From: Rhodospirillaceae bacterium
GTDB taxonomy: Bacteria > Pseudomonadota > Alphaproteobacteria > DSM-16000 > Inquilinaceae
Assembly: GCA_020638575.1 (NCBI GenBank)
Contig: JACKIH010000003.1
Span: 1,283,501 to 1,347,500 of the forward strand
Length of the DNA stretch: 64,000 nucleotides
Direction of reading: 5' to 3'
In this document: positions 49,441 through 58,264 of the stretch, piece after piece
How the letters are laid out: the number at the start of each line of letters is the position of its first letter
How positions within the stretch are numbered: the first letter of the stretch is position 1
Program-made: the position numbers and the translations under genes
Notes under the pieces: generated by a model
Told to the model about the DNA's origin: nothing
Database searches by the model: none
Seen by the model: only the letters and a program-made list of their open reading frames with translations

Positions 49441-51915
49441 TCACAGCGGCAGGCCGGGCTGGGCGGGGTCCTGGTCCACCAGTTCCGGCATGGCCTCGCG
49501 AATCAGCGCTTCGGCCTCCTCCAGGAGGGCATCCATGGCACTGCCGTAGACCTGTTCGCGCCCCACCTCCAAGAGGATGGGGACCGCCAGCGGCGACACC
49601 CGGTCGAGCCGCCGATGGTCGATGCGCCCGCGCACCCGCGCCAGCAGGTCGGCGAGCCGGCCGATATCCGTCAGTCCGCGCGCGGCATCGTTCCTGGTGG
49701 CGCGCAGCAGCACGTGGCCCGGCTCGTGGCGGCGCAGCACGTCGTAGATCAGATCGGAATTCACGGTGACCTGCTTGCCGGACTTCTCCTGGCCGGGATG
49801 GCGGCGTTCGATCAGCCCGGCGATCACAGCCACGTTGCGGAAGGTGCGGCGCAAGAGGCTGCTTTCCGCCATCCAGGCTTCCAGGTCGTCGCCCAGCATG
49901 TCCTCATCGAACAGGCCGTCCATGTCGGTGGGTTCGCCCAGGCTCCACGCCGCGATCACGTAGTCGGTGGCGACGAAGCCCAGCGGTTGCACCCCGGCCC
50001 GCTCCAGCCGGCGGGTCAGCAGCATGCCGAGCGTCTGGTGGGCGTTGCGGCCTGCGAAGGTGTAGGCGACCAGAAACCATTTCCCTCCGCGCGGAAACGT
50101 TTCCACCAGCAGCCGGTCGGCGCGCGGCAGCACGGAGCGCCAGCGTTGCAGGCGCAGCCATTCCTGCACCGCGGCCGGCAGCAGCGGCCACAGCGACGGA
50201 TCGGCCAGCATGGCGCGCACCCGGTCGGCCAGGTGGGTGCTGAGCGGCAGCCGGCCGCCGCCGTAGACCGGCACCTTGGGTTCGCCCAGGCCGCCGCGGG
50301 TGCAGACGGCCGTGGTCTCCTTCAGCCCGACGAAGGTCAGCAGCTCGCCGGCGAACATGAAGGTGTCGCCCGGCAACAGGCCATTGACGAAGTATTCTTC
50401 CACCTCGCCGAGCCGCCGGCCGCCGCGCAGCTGCACCTTCACCATGGTGGACTCCACGATGGTGCCGACATTCATGCGGTAGCGCTGGGCGAAGCCCTTG
50501 TTGGCCAGTTCGTAGGTGCCGGCATCGCTGCGGGCGAGCCGGTGGTAGCGGTCGTAGGCGGCGAGCGCGTAGCCGCCGGTGGCGACGAACGCCAGCACGT
50601 CGTCGAAGTCGGACCGGGCGAGCCCGGCATAGGGGGCGGCCGAGGTGACTTCGGCATAGAGATCGTCCGCCGTGAACGGTGCCGCGCAGGCCATGCCCAG
50701 GATGTGCTGGGCCAGCACGTCGAGCCCGCCCGGCGGCGACGGCGCACCGTCCAGCGTCATCTCCCGCACCCCGTCCGCCGCCGCCCGGCATTCCAGCACC
50801 TCGAACCGGTTGGCCGGCACCAGCAGCGCGCGCGACGGCTGATCGAGCCGGTGGTTGGCGCGGCCGATGCGCTGGACCAGCCGGCTCACGCCCTTGGGCG
50901 CTCCCACCTGCACCACCAGGTCCACCGCCGCCCAGTCGATGCCCAGATCCAGCGACGACGTGGCCACCACCGCGCGCAGCTTGCCGGCCGCCATGGCCGC
51001 TTCCACCTTGCGCCGCTGCTCGACGGACAGGCTGCCGTGGTGCAAGGCGATGGGCAGGTTGTCCTCGTTGATCCGCCACAGCCCCTGGAACACCAGCTCC
51101 GCCTGGGCGCGGGTGTTGACGAACACCAGCGTGGTGCCGGCCCCCTTGATGCGCGCCATCACTTCATCGAGCGCGTGCAGCGCCATGTGGCCGGCCCACG
51201 GCAGGCGTTCGCGGGTTTCCAGGATCTCCACCTCGGCGCGGGCACCGGCGCGGCCTTCCACCAGGGCGACGTCGCCGGCATCGGCCCGGCCGCGGCGCGA
51301 TAGCCAGGCCAGCAGCTCGGCCGGATGCGCCACGGTGGCCGACAGCCCCACCCGCCGCGCCTTGGGCACCAGCGTTTGCAGGCGGGCGAGCGCCAGGGAC
51401 AGCAGGTCGCCGCGCTTGGTGCCGGCCAGCGCGTGCAGCTCGTCGACGATGATGCAGCGCAGGCCGCCCACCATCTGGGGCACGTCGGGGTAGGAAAGGA
51501 TGAGCGACAGGCTTTCCGGCGTCGTCATCAGCATGTGCGGCGGCCGCCGGCGCTGGCGTTCGCGGCGCACCTGCGGAGTGTCGCCGGTACGGGTTTCGAT
51601 GCGGATGGGCAGGCGCAGCTCGGCCACCGGCACCTCGACATTGCGGCGGATGTCCACGGCCAGCGCCTTCAAGGGCGAGATGTAGAGGGTGTGCAGGCCC
51701 TCGCGCGGGCGTTCGGCCAGCTCGATCAGCGAGGGCAGGAAGCCGGCCAGCGTCTTGCCGCCGCCGGTGGGGGCGATCAGCAGCGCGTTCCGTCCGGCCG
51801 CGGCCGCCGCCAGCATGTCGAGCTGGTGGGCATGCGGCTGCCAGCCCTTGGCGGCGAACCAGCCGCCAAAGAGGGCCGGCAGCGACGGGGCGGACGGGGG
51901 CGGAGCATCGGGCAT
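49441..51915 (-). CDS. Lhr-like DEXH helicase, ligase-associated
   Basis: An 824-residue superfamily 2 helicase. Walker A is LIAPTGGGKTLAGFLPSL, motif II DELHAL, motif III SATVAHP, motif VI QRIGRANHR, followed by a winged-helix and a large C-terminal domain (after about residue 430) typical of the short Lhr family. Such helicases move 3' to 5' on single-stranded DNA and unwind RNA-DNA or DNA duplexes. With PdeM downstream and the exonuclease and ligase on the opposite strand, it forms the four-part repair set. Confidence 0.93.
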   Translation of the reverse strand: MPDAPPPSAPSLPALFGGWFAAKGWQPHAHQLDMLAAAAAGRNALLIAPTGGGKTLAGFLPSLIELAERPREGLHTLYISPLKALAVDIRRNVEVPVAELRLPIRIETRTGDTPQVRRERQRRRPPHMLMTTPESLSLILSYPDVPQMVGGLRCIIVDELHALAGTKRGDLLSLALARLQTLVPKARRVGLSATVAHPAELLAWLSRRGRADAGDVALVEGRAGARAEVEILETRERLPWAGHMALHALDEVMARIKGAGTTLVFVNTRAQAELVFQGLWRINEDNLPIALHHGSLSVEQRRKVEAAMAAGKLRAVVATSSLDLGIDWAAVDLVVQVGAPKGVSRLVQRIGRANHRLDQPSRALLVPANRFEVLECRAAADGVREMTLDGAPSPPGGLDVLAQHILGMACAAPFTADDLYAEVTSAAPYAGLARSDFDDVLAFVATGGYALAAYDRYHRLARSDAGTYELANKGFAQRYRMNVGTIVESTMVKVQLRGGRRLGEVEEYFVNGLLPGDTFMFAGELLTFVGLKETTAVCTRGGLGEPKVPVYGGGRLPLSTHLADRVRAMLADPSLWPLLPAAVQEWLRLQRWRSVLPRADRLLVETFPRGGKWFLVAYTFAGRNAHQTLGMLLTRRLERAGVQPLGFVATDYVIAAWSLGEPTDMDGLFDEDMLGDDLEAWMAESSLLRRTFRNVAVIAGLIERRHPGQEKSGKQVTVNSDLIYDVLRRHEPGHVLLRATRNDAARGLTDIGRLADLLARVRGRIDHRRLDRVSPLAVPILLEVGREQVYGSAMDALLEEAEALIREAMPELVDQDPAQPGLPL

Positions 51916-51978
51916 GGCGGAACTGTAGCAGTGCCGTCCCGCCCGTCGAGCACGCCCCGTAATCGCGAGAGGGAAGCT

Positions 51979-52692
51979 TTAGACTTCCAGAACCCCGGTC
52001 ACGCGCGGATCGGTGGGAGCCACCGCCTCGGTCCAGGTGACGTGGTCGGGATCGACCTCCTGGGCCATGGCGAGCGCCGAGGCCAGGTCGGTCGCCGTCA
52101 CGGTCACCCGGCCGGTGCGCCTCATCGCCTGGCTGAAGGTCAGCTCGAACTGCCGCAGGCCGCCGGCATCGGGCTCTGGCGGCCGGCGGTTGGGCTCCAC
52201 GGGTGCGGGCCGGCCGCCGTCCGCCGCCTGCGGCGTTATGATGGGGCGGTCCAGCGACGCGGAGAGGGTGGCAGCCGCCGCACCGTTGCCGTTGACGAGG
52301 GGCTTGGCCCCGGAGAGGGCCTCCTGACGGTACTGCATCATCGTTTCCGTCCTCTTGCTGAGGGTCATGGCGGCGATGGTCCGCATGATCGTATTGCGCA
52401 CGTTGGCTTTCCCGTAGCCCTTCTGCTGGGCATAGGAGTCCGGCCGGGTCTCGATCAGCTCGACCGGATCCAGCCCGGCGTCGGCCAGGTGACCGTTGAT
52501 CAGCTCCAGATCCGCATCGCTCAGCGCGTCGCCCTGGCCGAGATAGCGGTTCACCACAAGCGTCAGGTCACGGTCGTAGGGCTCGTGGTCGCGCACCCTG
52601 AGGAGCGCATCGATGATCAGATAGTCTTCGCAGCGGTGCGGCGCCCATGCCCTGACGCCGCTGCCGATGACGGTTTCCCATCTTGCCGCCAT
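51979..52692 (-). CDS. Hypothetical protein inside the repair block
   Basis: A 237-residue protein I do not recognise. Residues 1-130 look helical and charged (WETVIGSGVRAWAPHRCEDYLIIDALLR, NTIMRTIAAMTLSKRTETMMQ). A Pro/Gly/Asn-rich linker follows (about 140-180). A C-terminal segment of about 55 residues (FELTFSQAMRRTGRVTVTATDLASALAMAQ, ending TGVLEV) is better structured. No enzyme motif is evident. It has a good GGAGG site. It sits between the helicase and the exonuclease genes, diverging from the exonuclease, a position usually not occupied in this locus. Confidence 0.65.
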   Translation of the reverse strand: MAARWETVIGSGVRAWAPHRCEDYLIIDALLRVRDHEPYDRDLTLVVNRYLGQGDALSDADLELINGHLADAGLDPVELIETRPDSYAQQKGYGKANVRNTIMRTIAAMTLSKRTETMMQYRQEALSGAKPLVNGNGAAAATLSASLDRPIITPQAADGGRPAPVEPNRRPPEPDAGGLRQFELTFSQAMRRTGRVTVTATDLASALAMAQEVDPDHVTWTEAVAPTDPRVTGVLEV

Positions 52693-52902
52693 CGCTTCCT
52701 CCGTGCCTTCTGCAAGAGACGCGTAGCGCAGACATTGCCAATGATCGCAAAGTAATGATGAGTAGAATCATTTGTCAAATTCGCTCTCTTTATTGAAAGA
52801 ATACGCAAATATGGATTGAATTTTCGCTGCAAGCCGCGGTTCGGCCGGACCGGCCGGAGCCGCCGCTGCACAAGCCGGGTGGGCCATGGCATACCTCTTT
52901 AC

Positions 52903-53931
52903 ATGACCGCGACACGACATGGGCGACGGCCGCCGGTCTCCTGGCTGGCGGTGCGTCCCGAAGGACTGCTGGTGGTTCCCGCCGGCGTCTTCGTCGATCC
53001 GTTGCGCGCGGTCGACCGGGCACTGGTCACCCACGGCCATGCCGACCACGCGCGGCCCGGCTCCGCCCATGTCGGCGCCACGGAGGAAACGCTGGCGATC
53101 ATGCGCGCCCGCTACGGCGCGGCGGCGGGCGGCCGGCTGGAACCCTTCGCCTGGGGCGAAACCCGCAGCCTCGGCGGCGTCGATATCACCTTCCGCCCGG
53201 CCGGCCATGTGCTGGGCAGCGCCCAGATCGTGCTGGAGCATGCCGGCACCCGCGTGGTGGTGACGGGCGACTACAAGCGCACCGCCGATCCCACCTGCCG
53301 CGGCTTCGAGCCGGTGGCCTGCGACGTGCTGGTGACCGAAGCCACCTTCGGGCTGCCGGTGTTCCGCCATCCGCCCCCCGCAGCCGAGGTCGCCAAGCTG
53401 CTGGACAGCCTGCGCCTGTTCCCCGAGCGCGCCCATGCGGTGGGAGTGTACGCGCTCGGCAAATGCCAGCGCCTGATCGCGCTGCTGCGCGCCGCCGGCT
53501 ACGACCGGCCGATCTATCTGCACGGCGCCCTCGTCGCCTTGTGCGAACTCTACGAGGCGTGGGGTGTCAGCCTCGGCCCGCTGCTGCCGGCAAGTGCCGC
53601 CGCCAAGGCGGACCTCGCCGGCGCCATCGTGCTGGCGCCGCCGTCGGCACTCGCCGACCGCTGGGCGCGCCGCCTGCCCGATCCGGTGGTGGCCGCCGCG
53701 TCGGGCTGGATGCGGGTACGCCAGCGTGCCCGCCAGCGCGGCGTCGAACTGCCGCTGGTGATATCCGACCACGCCGACTGGCCGGAACTGCTGGCCACGG
53801 TGGAGGACACCGACCCCGCCGAGGTGTGGGTGACCCATGGCCGCGAGGATGCCCTGGTGCACGCCGTCCGGCAGACCGGCCGGGCCGCCCGGGCGCTTGC
53901 CCTGGTCGGCTTCGAAGACGAGCCGGAGTAG
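52903..53931 (+). CDS. MBL-fold exonuclease, ligase-associated
   Basis: A 342-residue metallo-beta-lactamase nuclease of the ligase-associated exonuclease family. The metal motif is THGHADHARPG (HxHxDH), then GHVLGSAQIVLEHAG, GDYKRTADPTCRGFE and TEATFGLP, with DHADWPEL near the C-terminus. GVYALGKCQRLIALLR is the family-specific region. It diverges from the unknown gene and ends 5 bp before the ligase gene, forming an operon. The 210 bp upstream is relatively AT-rich, consistent with divergent promoters. Confidence 0.92.
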   Translation: MTATRHGRRPPVSWLAVRPEGLLVVPAGVFVDPLRAVDRALVTHGHADHARPGSAHVGATEETLAIMRARYGAAAGGRLEPFAWGETRSLGGVDITFRPAGHVLGSAQIVLEHAGTRVVVTGDYKRTADPTCRGFEPVACDVLVTEATFGLPVFRHPPPAAEVAKLLDSLRLFPERAHAVGVYALGKCQRLIALLRAAGYDRPIYLHGALVALCELYEAWGVSLGPLLPASAAAKADLAGAIVLAPPSALADRWARRLPDPVVAAASGWMRVRQRARQRGVELPLVISDHADWPELLATVEDTDPAEVWVTHGREDALVHAVRQTGRAARALALVGFEDEPE

Positions 53932-53936
53932 CCGGC

Positions 53937-55580
53937 ATGTCGGTCACCGCCTTTGCCCTGCTGATCGAGCGGCTCGCCTTCATGCCGTCGCGCACCGGCA
54001 AGCTGCGCCTGCTGGAAGACCATTTCCGCCAGGCCGAAGATCCCGACCGCGGCTGGGCCCTGGCCGCCCTTACCGGGGCGCTTTCCTTCCCCGCAGTGAA
54101 GGCCGGCGCCATCCGGGCGGCTGCGGCGGCCCGGCTGGACCCGGTGCTGTTCGCCGCTTCCTACGACTTCGTGGGCGATCTTGCGGAAACCGTCGCGCTG
54201 ATGTGGCCGGACACGGGCGTGTCCGCCACCGCCCCCAGCCTGGCCGAGGCGGTGGAGCGCCTCACCCTCAGCGGCCGGGCGGAAGCGCCGGCCCTGCTCG
54301 CCGCCTGGCTCGACCGGCTGGACGACAGCGCGCGGGTGGCCTTCTTGAAGCTGGTCACCGGCGGGTTGCGGGTGGGGGTGTCGGCGCGGCTCGCCAAGAC
54401 CGCCCTGGCCCGCTTCGGCGGCCGCGCGCCCGAAGAGATCGAGGAGGTGTGGCACGGCCTCGCCCCGCCCTATCGCGACCTCTTCGCCTGGCTCGACGGG
54501 CGCGCCGGCCGGCCGCAGGTGAACCATGCCGCCACCTTCCGGCCGCTGATGCTGGCCACCCCGCTGGAGGACACGGAGGCGGCCGCCCTAGATCTTTCCG
54601 CCTATGCCGCGGAATGGAAATGGGACGGCATCCGCGTGCAACTCGTCGCCGGAGCCGACGTGCGGCGCATCTTCTCGCGCACCGGCGACGACATTACGCC
54701 CGCCTTCCCCGACATCGCCCGGCATATGGCTTTCGATGCCGTGCTGGACGGCGAACTGCTGGTGGCCCGCCCCGGCGCCGAAGCCGGCTCCGGCTCTGGC
54801 TCCGGCTCCGGCTCCAACGGTGCGGCAGCGGAAATCGCCCCCTTCAACGACCTGCAGCAGCGCCTCAACCGCAAGACGGTGACGCGCCGCATGCTGGCCG
54901 AGCACCCGGCCTGGGTGCGCCTCTACGACATCCTGTTCGAAGCCGGCGAAGACCTGCGGGGGCTCGCCTTCACCGACCGCCGGGCGCGCCTGGAGGCGTG
55001 GTTCGCCCGCATACGGCCGCAGTGCATGGACCTGTCGCCCCTGGTGGCGTTCGCCGGGCTTGAGGAGCTGGCGGCCCTGCGCCGCGGGGCACGCGGCCGC
55101 GCCATCGAGGGCCTGATGTTGAAGCGCCGCGACAGCGCCTATGTGGGCGGCCGCCCCAAGGGTCCGTGGTTCAAGTGGAAGCGCGGCCCCCTCACCCTCG
55201 ATACCGTGCTGATGTACGCCCAGCGCGGCCACGGCAAACGCTCATCCTACTATTCCGACTTCACCTTCGGGGCCTGGCGCGAGGTGGCCGGCGGCGGGCG
55301 CGAGCTGGTGCCGGTGGGCAAGGCCTATTTCGGCTTCACCGATGCCGAGCTGGTGGATCTCGACCGCTGGGTGCGCACCCATACCACCGACCGTTTCGGC
55401 CCGGTGCGCGCGGTGGAGCCGCGGCTGGTGCTGGAAGTGGCGTTCGACAGCGTGCACCGCTCGTCGCGCCACAAGTCCGGCGTCGCCATGCGCTTCCCGC
55501 GCGTCCACCGCATCCGCTGGGACAAGCCCGCCGAGGACGCCGACGCGCTGGCGACGCTGGAAGCGATGATCGCGGAGTGA
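53937..55580 (+). CDS. ATP-dependent DNA ligase
   Basis: A 547-residue ATP-dependent ligase of the type linked with the exonuclease and helicase. The nucleotidyl lysine is Lys228 in EWKWDGIRVQL (KxDG), with GELLVARPG, GLMLKRRDSAYVGGRPKGPWFKWKRGPLTLDTVLMYAQ and a C-terminal OB-fold ending with LVLEVAFDSVHRSSRHKSGVAMRFPRVHRIRWDKP. The N-terminal 200 residues are the usual DNA-binding helical domain. A (SG)n loop at about residues 284-293, coded by a GGCTCC repeat, is inserted beside the catalytic domain's nucleotide motif. The exonuclease gene is 5 bp upstream. Confidence 0.94.
   Translation: MSVTAFALLIERLAFMPSRTGKLRLLEDHFRQAEDPDRGWALAALTGALSFPAVKAGAIRAAAAARLDPVLFAASYDFVGDLAETVALMWPDTGVSATAPSLAEAVERLTLSGRAEAPALLAAWLDRLDDSARVAFLKLVTGGLRVGVSARLAKTALARFGGRAPEEIEEVWHGLAPPYRDLFAWLDGRAGRPQVNHAATFRPLMLATPLEDTEAAALDLSAYAAEWKWDGIRVQLVAGADVRRIFSRTGDDITPAFPDIARHMAFDAVLDGELLVARPGAEAGSGSGSGSGSNGAAAEIAPFNDLQQRLNRKTVTRRMLAEHPAWVRLYDILFEAGEDLRGLAFTDRRARLEAWFARIRPQCMDLSPLVAFAGLEELAALRRGARGRAIEGLMLKRRDSAYVGGRPKGPWFKWKRGPLTLDTVLMYAQRGHGKRSSYYSDFTFGAWREVAGGGRELVPVGKAYFGFTDAELVDLDRWVRTHTTDRFGPVRAVEPRLVLEVAFDSVHRSSRHKSGVAMRFPRVHRIRWDKPAEDADALATLEAMIAE
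54786..54815. repeat. GGCTCC hexamer repeat inside DNA ligase
   Basis: Five GGCTCC/GGCTCT units code for alternating Gly-Ser in a surface loop of the ligase. Confidence 0.85.
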
Positions 55581-55590
55581 CCGGTCCCTG

Positions 55591-55650
55591 TCGCTCCCTG
55601 TCGCTCCCTGCCGCTCCCTGCCGCTCCCTGCCGCTCCCTGCCGCTCCCTG
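55591..55650. repeat. Decamer tandem repeat between ligase and histidine kinase
   Basis: Six consecutive ten-base units: two TCGCTCCCTG followed by four CCGCTCCCTG. A partial unit precedes them. They lie between the convergent stop codons of the ligase and the kinase. Confidence 0.9.
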
Positions 55651-55663
55651 CCGCCGAGCGCCC

Positions 55664-57958
55664 TCAGGCGAGGCTCTGCGCCTGATCTTGGGATTGCCGG
55701 TCGTGCGCGGGACGGCCCTTCTGTTCAGGAACGGCGGGCAGATCCACCTCCACCCGCGTGCCGACGCCGACGGTGCTGTGCAGGTTCACCTTGCCCCCGT
55801 GCAGCCGCGTCATCGACTGCACCAGCGTCAACCCCAGGCCCGTGCCGCCCTTGGAGCGGCCGTAGGTGCTTTCCACCTGGACGAACGGCTCCAGCACGCG
55901 TTCGAGCTGGTCTGATGGGATGCCGCAGCCGGTGTCCTCCACCGCGATCAGCACGCGGTCGTCTTCCTTCGGTTCCGCGTGCAGCGTCACGCGCCCGTCC
56001 TTCGGGGTGAACTTGGCGGCGTTGCCGAGCAGGCTGACCAGGATCTGCTTGGCGGCCCGCCGGTCGACCATCACCCGCGGCGTGTCCGGCTTCACCTCGA
56101 TGGTGACGCGGACGCCGGACGACCGGAAGCGTTCGCTGGTCAGGCGCAGCGCCCGGTCGAAGATCTCCGACACGTCCATCGGCTCCGGCCGGATGTCGAA
56201 GCGGCCGGTTTCGATCTTGGAGATGTCGAGGATGTCGTTGATCAGCTCCAGAAGGTGGGCGCCACTGTCGCGGATGTCCGCGGCATATTCGGAGTAGCGG
56301 TCGACGCCGGCCGGCCCCAGGGCCTGGTCGCGGATGATCTCCGAAAAGCCGAGGATGGCGTTGAGCGGCGTCCGCAGCTCGTGGCTCATGGTGGCGAGGA
56401 ATTCCGACTTGGACCGGTTCGCCTTCTCCGCTGCGATCCGCGCCTGTTCGGCTTCCAGCCGCGCCCGCTCCAGGTTGGCGTTGAGGTCGGCAAGCTCCTG
56501 CTCGCGGGCCTTCTGTTCGGTGATGTCGTTGAGCGCCACATAGAACGACGGTTCCCCGTTGAGCACCATGGGAACGCAGGAGACCAGCACCCAGACGGAC
56601 TCGCCGGACTGGGGCAGCCGCAACTCCAACTGGCGGCCGCTGAAGGTGGCGCCCTGGAACGCATCGGCGAACATGCCCTGGCGCACGCTGGGATCGGCGT
56701 AGAACTCCACGGCGTTGCGCCCCACCACATCGGCGGCGGACTCGCAGCCGATGAGCTTCAGGGCGGCGTCGTTGATGAAAATGATGCGGCTGGTGGCCTG
56801 GCTGGTCACCAGGACCGGGAAGGGCGATGCATTGGCGACCATCCATTGCCGGTCTTCCAGGAGCGCACGGTCGGCCTCGCGTCGGGCAATTTCGGCATGG
56901 GCGTCGTTGAAGGCCCTGCCGATATCGGCAATTTCGTCGGCGCCGTCGCTGGGCGCCGGGCCGCTGAATTCGCCTTGGGCCGTCGCGGCGATGGCGTCGT
57001 GCAAGCGGTTGAGCCGGTCGACGACGCGCGTACGGACACGCAGATACGCCACCCCGCAGACCGCCAGCACAAGGATGCTGCACGCCACGAACACCCAGGT
57101 CGCCGTGAGGGAGATGTTGTCGATGGTGTTCTGCCGGCTCGCCACATGGATTTCGATGGACTCCACCGCGAGGGTGATCTCCTGGGTGAGAATCCCGGCG
57201 ATCGCGCGGTTGGCAGCCAATGCGCGGTCGACGCCCCGCAACACCCGCACGCGCCTCAGGGCCAGGTCGATGGCCTCGCGGGCGGCACTCACGTCTTCCG
57301 CCGGGGTGGCCTGCGTGGTGCCGGGTGCATCGAGATAGGCTTGCAGCGCGCGGGCCTGCGCTTCGATCCCCTCGAAATCGCGCTGCACAAACATGGTCAG
57401 CACCAGGTCCGTCAGCCGGTGGCTTTCGGAGCTTTGGTCCACATCGGGAGCCTCCGGTCCGGGGCGGTGCCATTGCAGCTCCGACAGCTCCCGTTCAAGC
57501 CGGATGCGCTGCTCCACGAAGCCCGACAGGCTTTCCAGGTTGGTCTCCAATGCGGTCACGACGGTACCCAGCAGCGGGTAGCGGTGGCGCCCGAAGTAGC
57601 GCCGGTGGTCGTCTCCCAGGCTGGTCCGCAGACCGGAGAGGACCTGTTCGATTTCCGACTCGGTGGAGAGACGCACCTCTTCGGTCGCTGCAAACGCAAG
57701 GCGCGGCGCACTCGCCATCACCTGTTGCGCCCCGGTGCTGAGTTCGGTGGTGATGCGCAGGCGCGGCAGATCGTCGGCCACCACCTCGTGGAGGTTCTGG
57801 CGAAGTTCGCCGATGAGCAGGATGCCGACCGCCAAGGTCAGGGCACTGCCGAACATGATCGCCGCCAAATGCAGTCGCACGCGGCGGGTCAGGCTGACGC
57901 GCCGTGGCGCCGTCTCCCGCGGAGTTCCTCGCGCAGTCGTGCGGCCCGCTCGGTTCAC
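55664..57958 (-). CDS. Membrane sensor histidine kinase with HAMP and PAS
   Basis: A 764-residue kinase. Order: first membrane helix (about 30-50), a large extracytoplasmic helical sensor (about 55-285), second helix (TWVFVACSILVLAVCGVAYL), HAMP (about 305-360), PAS (about 375-490), coiled region, HisKA (FLATMSHELRTPLNAILGFSEIIRD, His near residue 535) and HATPase (LVSLLGNAAKFTPKDG, VEDTGCGIPSDQL, GGTGLGLTLVQSM). No receiver domain is fused and no response regulator gene is adjacent. The stimulus is unknown. Start is GTG at 57958 with a weak ribosome site. Confidence 0.92.
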   Translation of the reverse strand: MNRAGRTTARGTPRETAPRRVSLTRRVRLHLAAIMFGSALTLAVGILLIGELRQNLHEVVADDLPRLRITTELSTGAQQVMASAPRLAFAATEEVRLSTESEIEQVLSGLRTSLGDDHRRYFGRHRYPLLGTVVTALETNLESLSGFVEQRIRLERELSELQWHRPGPEAPDVDQSSESHRLTDLVLTMFVQRDFEGIEAQARALQAYLDAPGTTQATPAEDVSAAREAIDLALRRVRVLRGVDRALAANRAIAGILTQEITLAVESIEIHVASRQNTIDNISLTATWVFVACSILVLAVCGVAYLRVRTRVVDRLNRLHDAIAATAQGEFSGPAPSDGADEIADIGRAFNDAHAEIARREADRALLEDRQWMVANASPFPVLVTSQATSRIIFINDAALKLIGCESAADVVGRNAVEFYADPSVRQGMFADAFQGATFSGRQLELRLPQSGESVWVLVSCVPMVLNGEPSFYVALNDITEQKAREQELADLNANLERARLEAEQARIAAEKANRSKSEFLATMSHELRTPLNAILGFSEIIRDQALGPAGVDRYSEYAADIRDSGAHLLELINDILDISKIETGRFDIRPEPMDVSEIFDRALRLTSERFRSSGVRVTIEVKPDTPRVMVDRRAAKQILVSLLGNAAKFTPKDGRVTLHAEPKEDDRVLIAVEDTGCGIPSDQLERVLEPFVQVESTYGRSKGGTGLGLTLVQSMTRLHGGKVNLHSTVGVGTRVEVDLPAVPEQKGRPAHDRQSQDQAQSLA

Positions 57959-58264
57959 TGTCGCCGATCCGTTGTTGCGATGGGTTGGCTTGCCGCCCGA
58001 CCCGTCCGGTGCGCCCCGAGCGCCCGGATGATTGGCCAGTAGGGTGTACTCACACGGTTAAGACTCCGTTTTCCTAGTCTTCAAAGCTCTTTCGACGGCG
58101 ACCAATTGGCTCAGGTCTGCCCCGTGTGGGACCCAGGGTGGGGGCAGCGACCGCGGGAGTGGTTGACACGCCCCCCCGCGAGACGTCTGTCTCGGTGAAT
58201 TCGCAGGGCCGGCGCGAATGCCGCACCACCCGGTCCCAGCGCCCCATGGGGGTTGATCGCCGAG
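57959..58264. other. Divergent intergenic region (306 bp)
   Basis: Between the histidine kinase and mepA. An AAGACT/AGTCTT inverted repeat with a ten-base spacer lies near 58056-58077 (probably an accidental or terminator-like stem). A TTGACA appears near 58163. No complete promoter, tRNA or small ORF with a ribosome site was found. Confidence 0.5.

Noticed and set aside
55585..55655. CRISPR array
   Set aside because: Units are adjacent ten-base repeats without spacers, and no cas genes are in the window.
58040..58090. tRNA-like fold (GGTTAAGACT ... AGTCTT)
   Set aside because: No T-arm GTTCGA, acceptor stem or CCA-compatible end; only one small hairpin.
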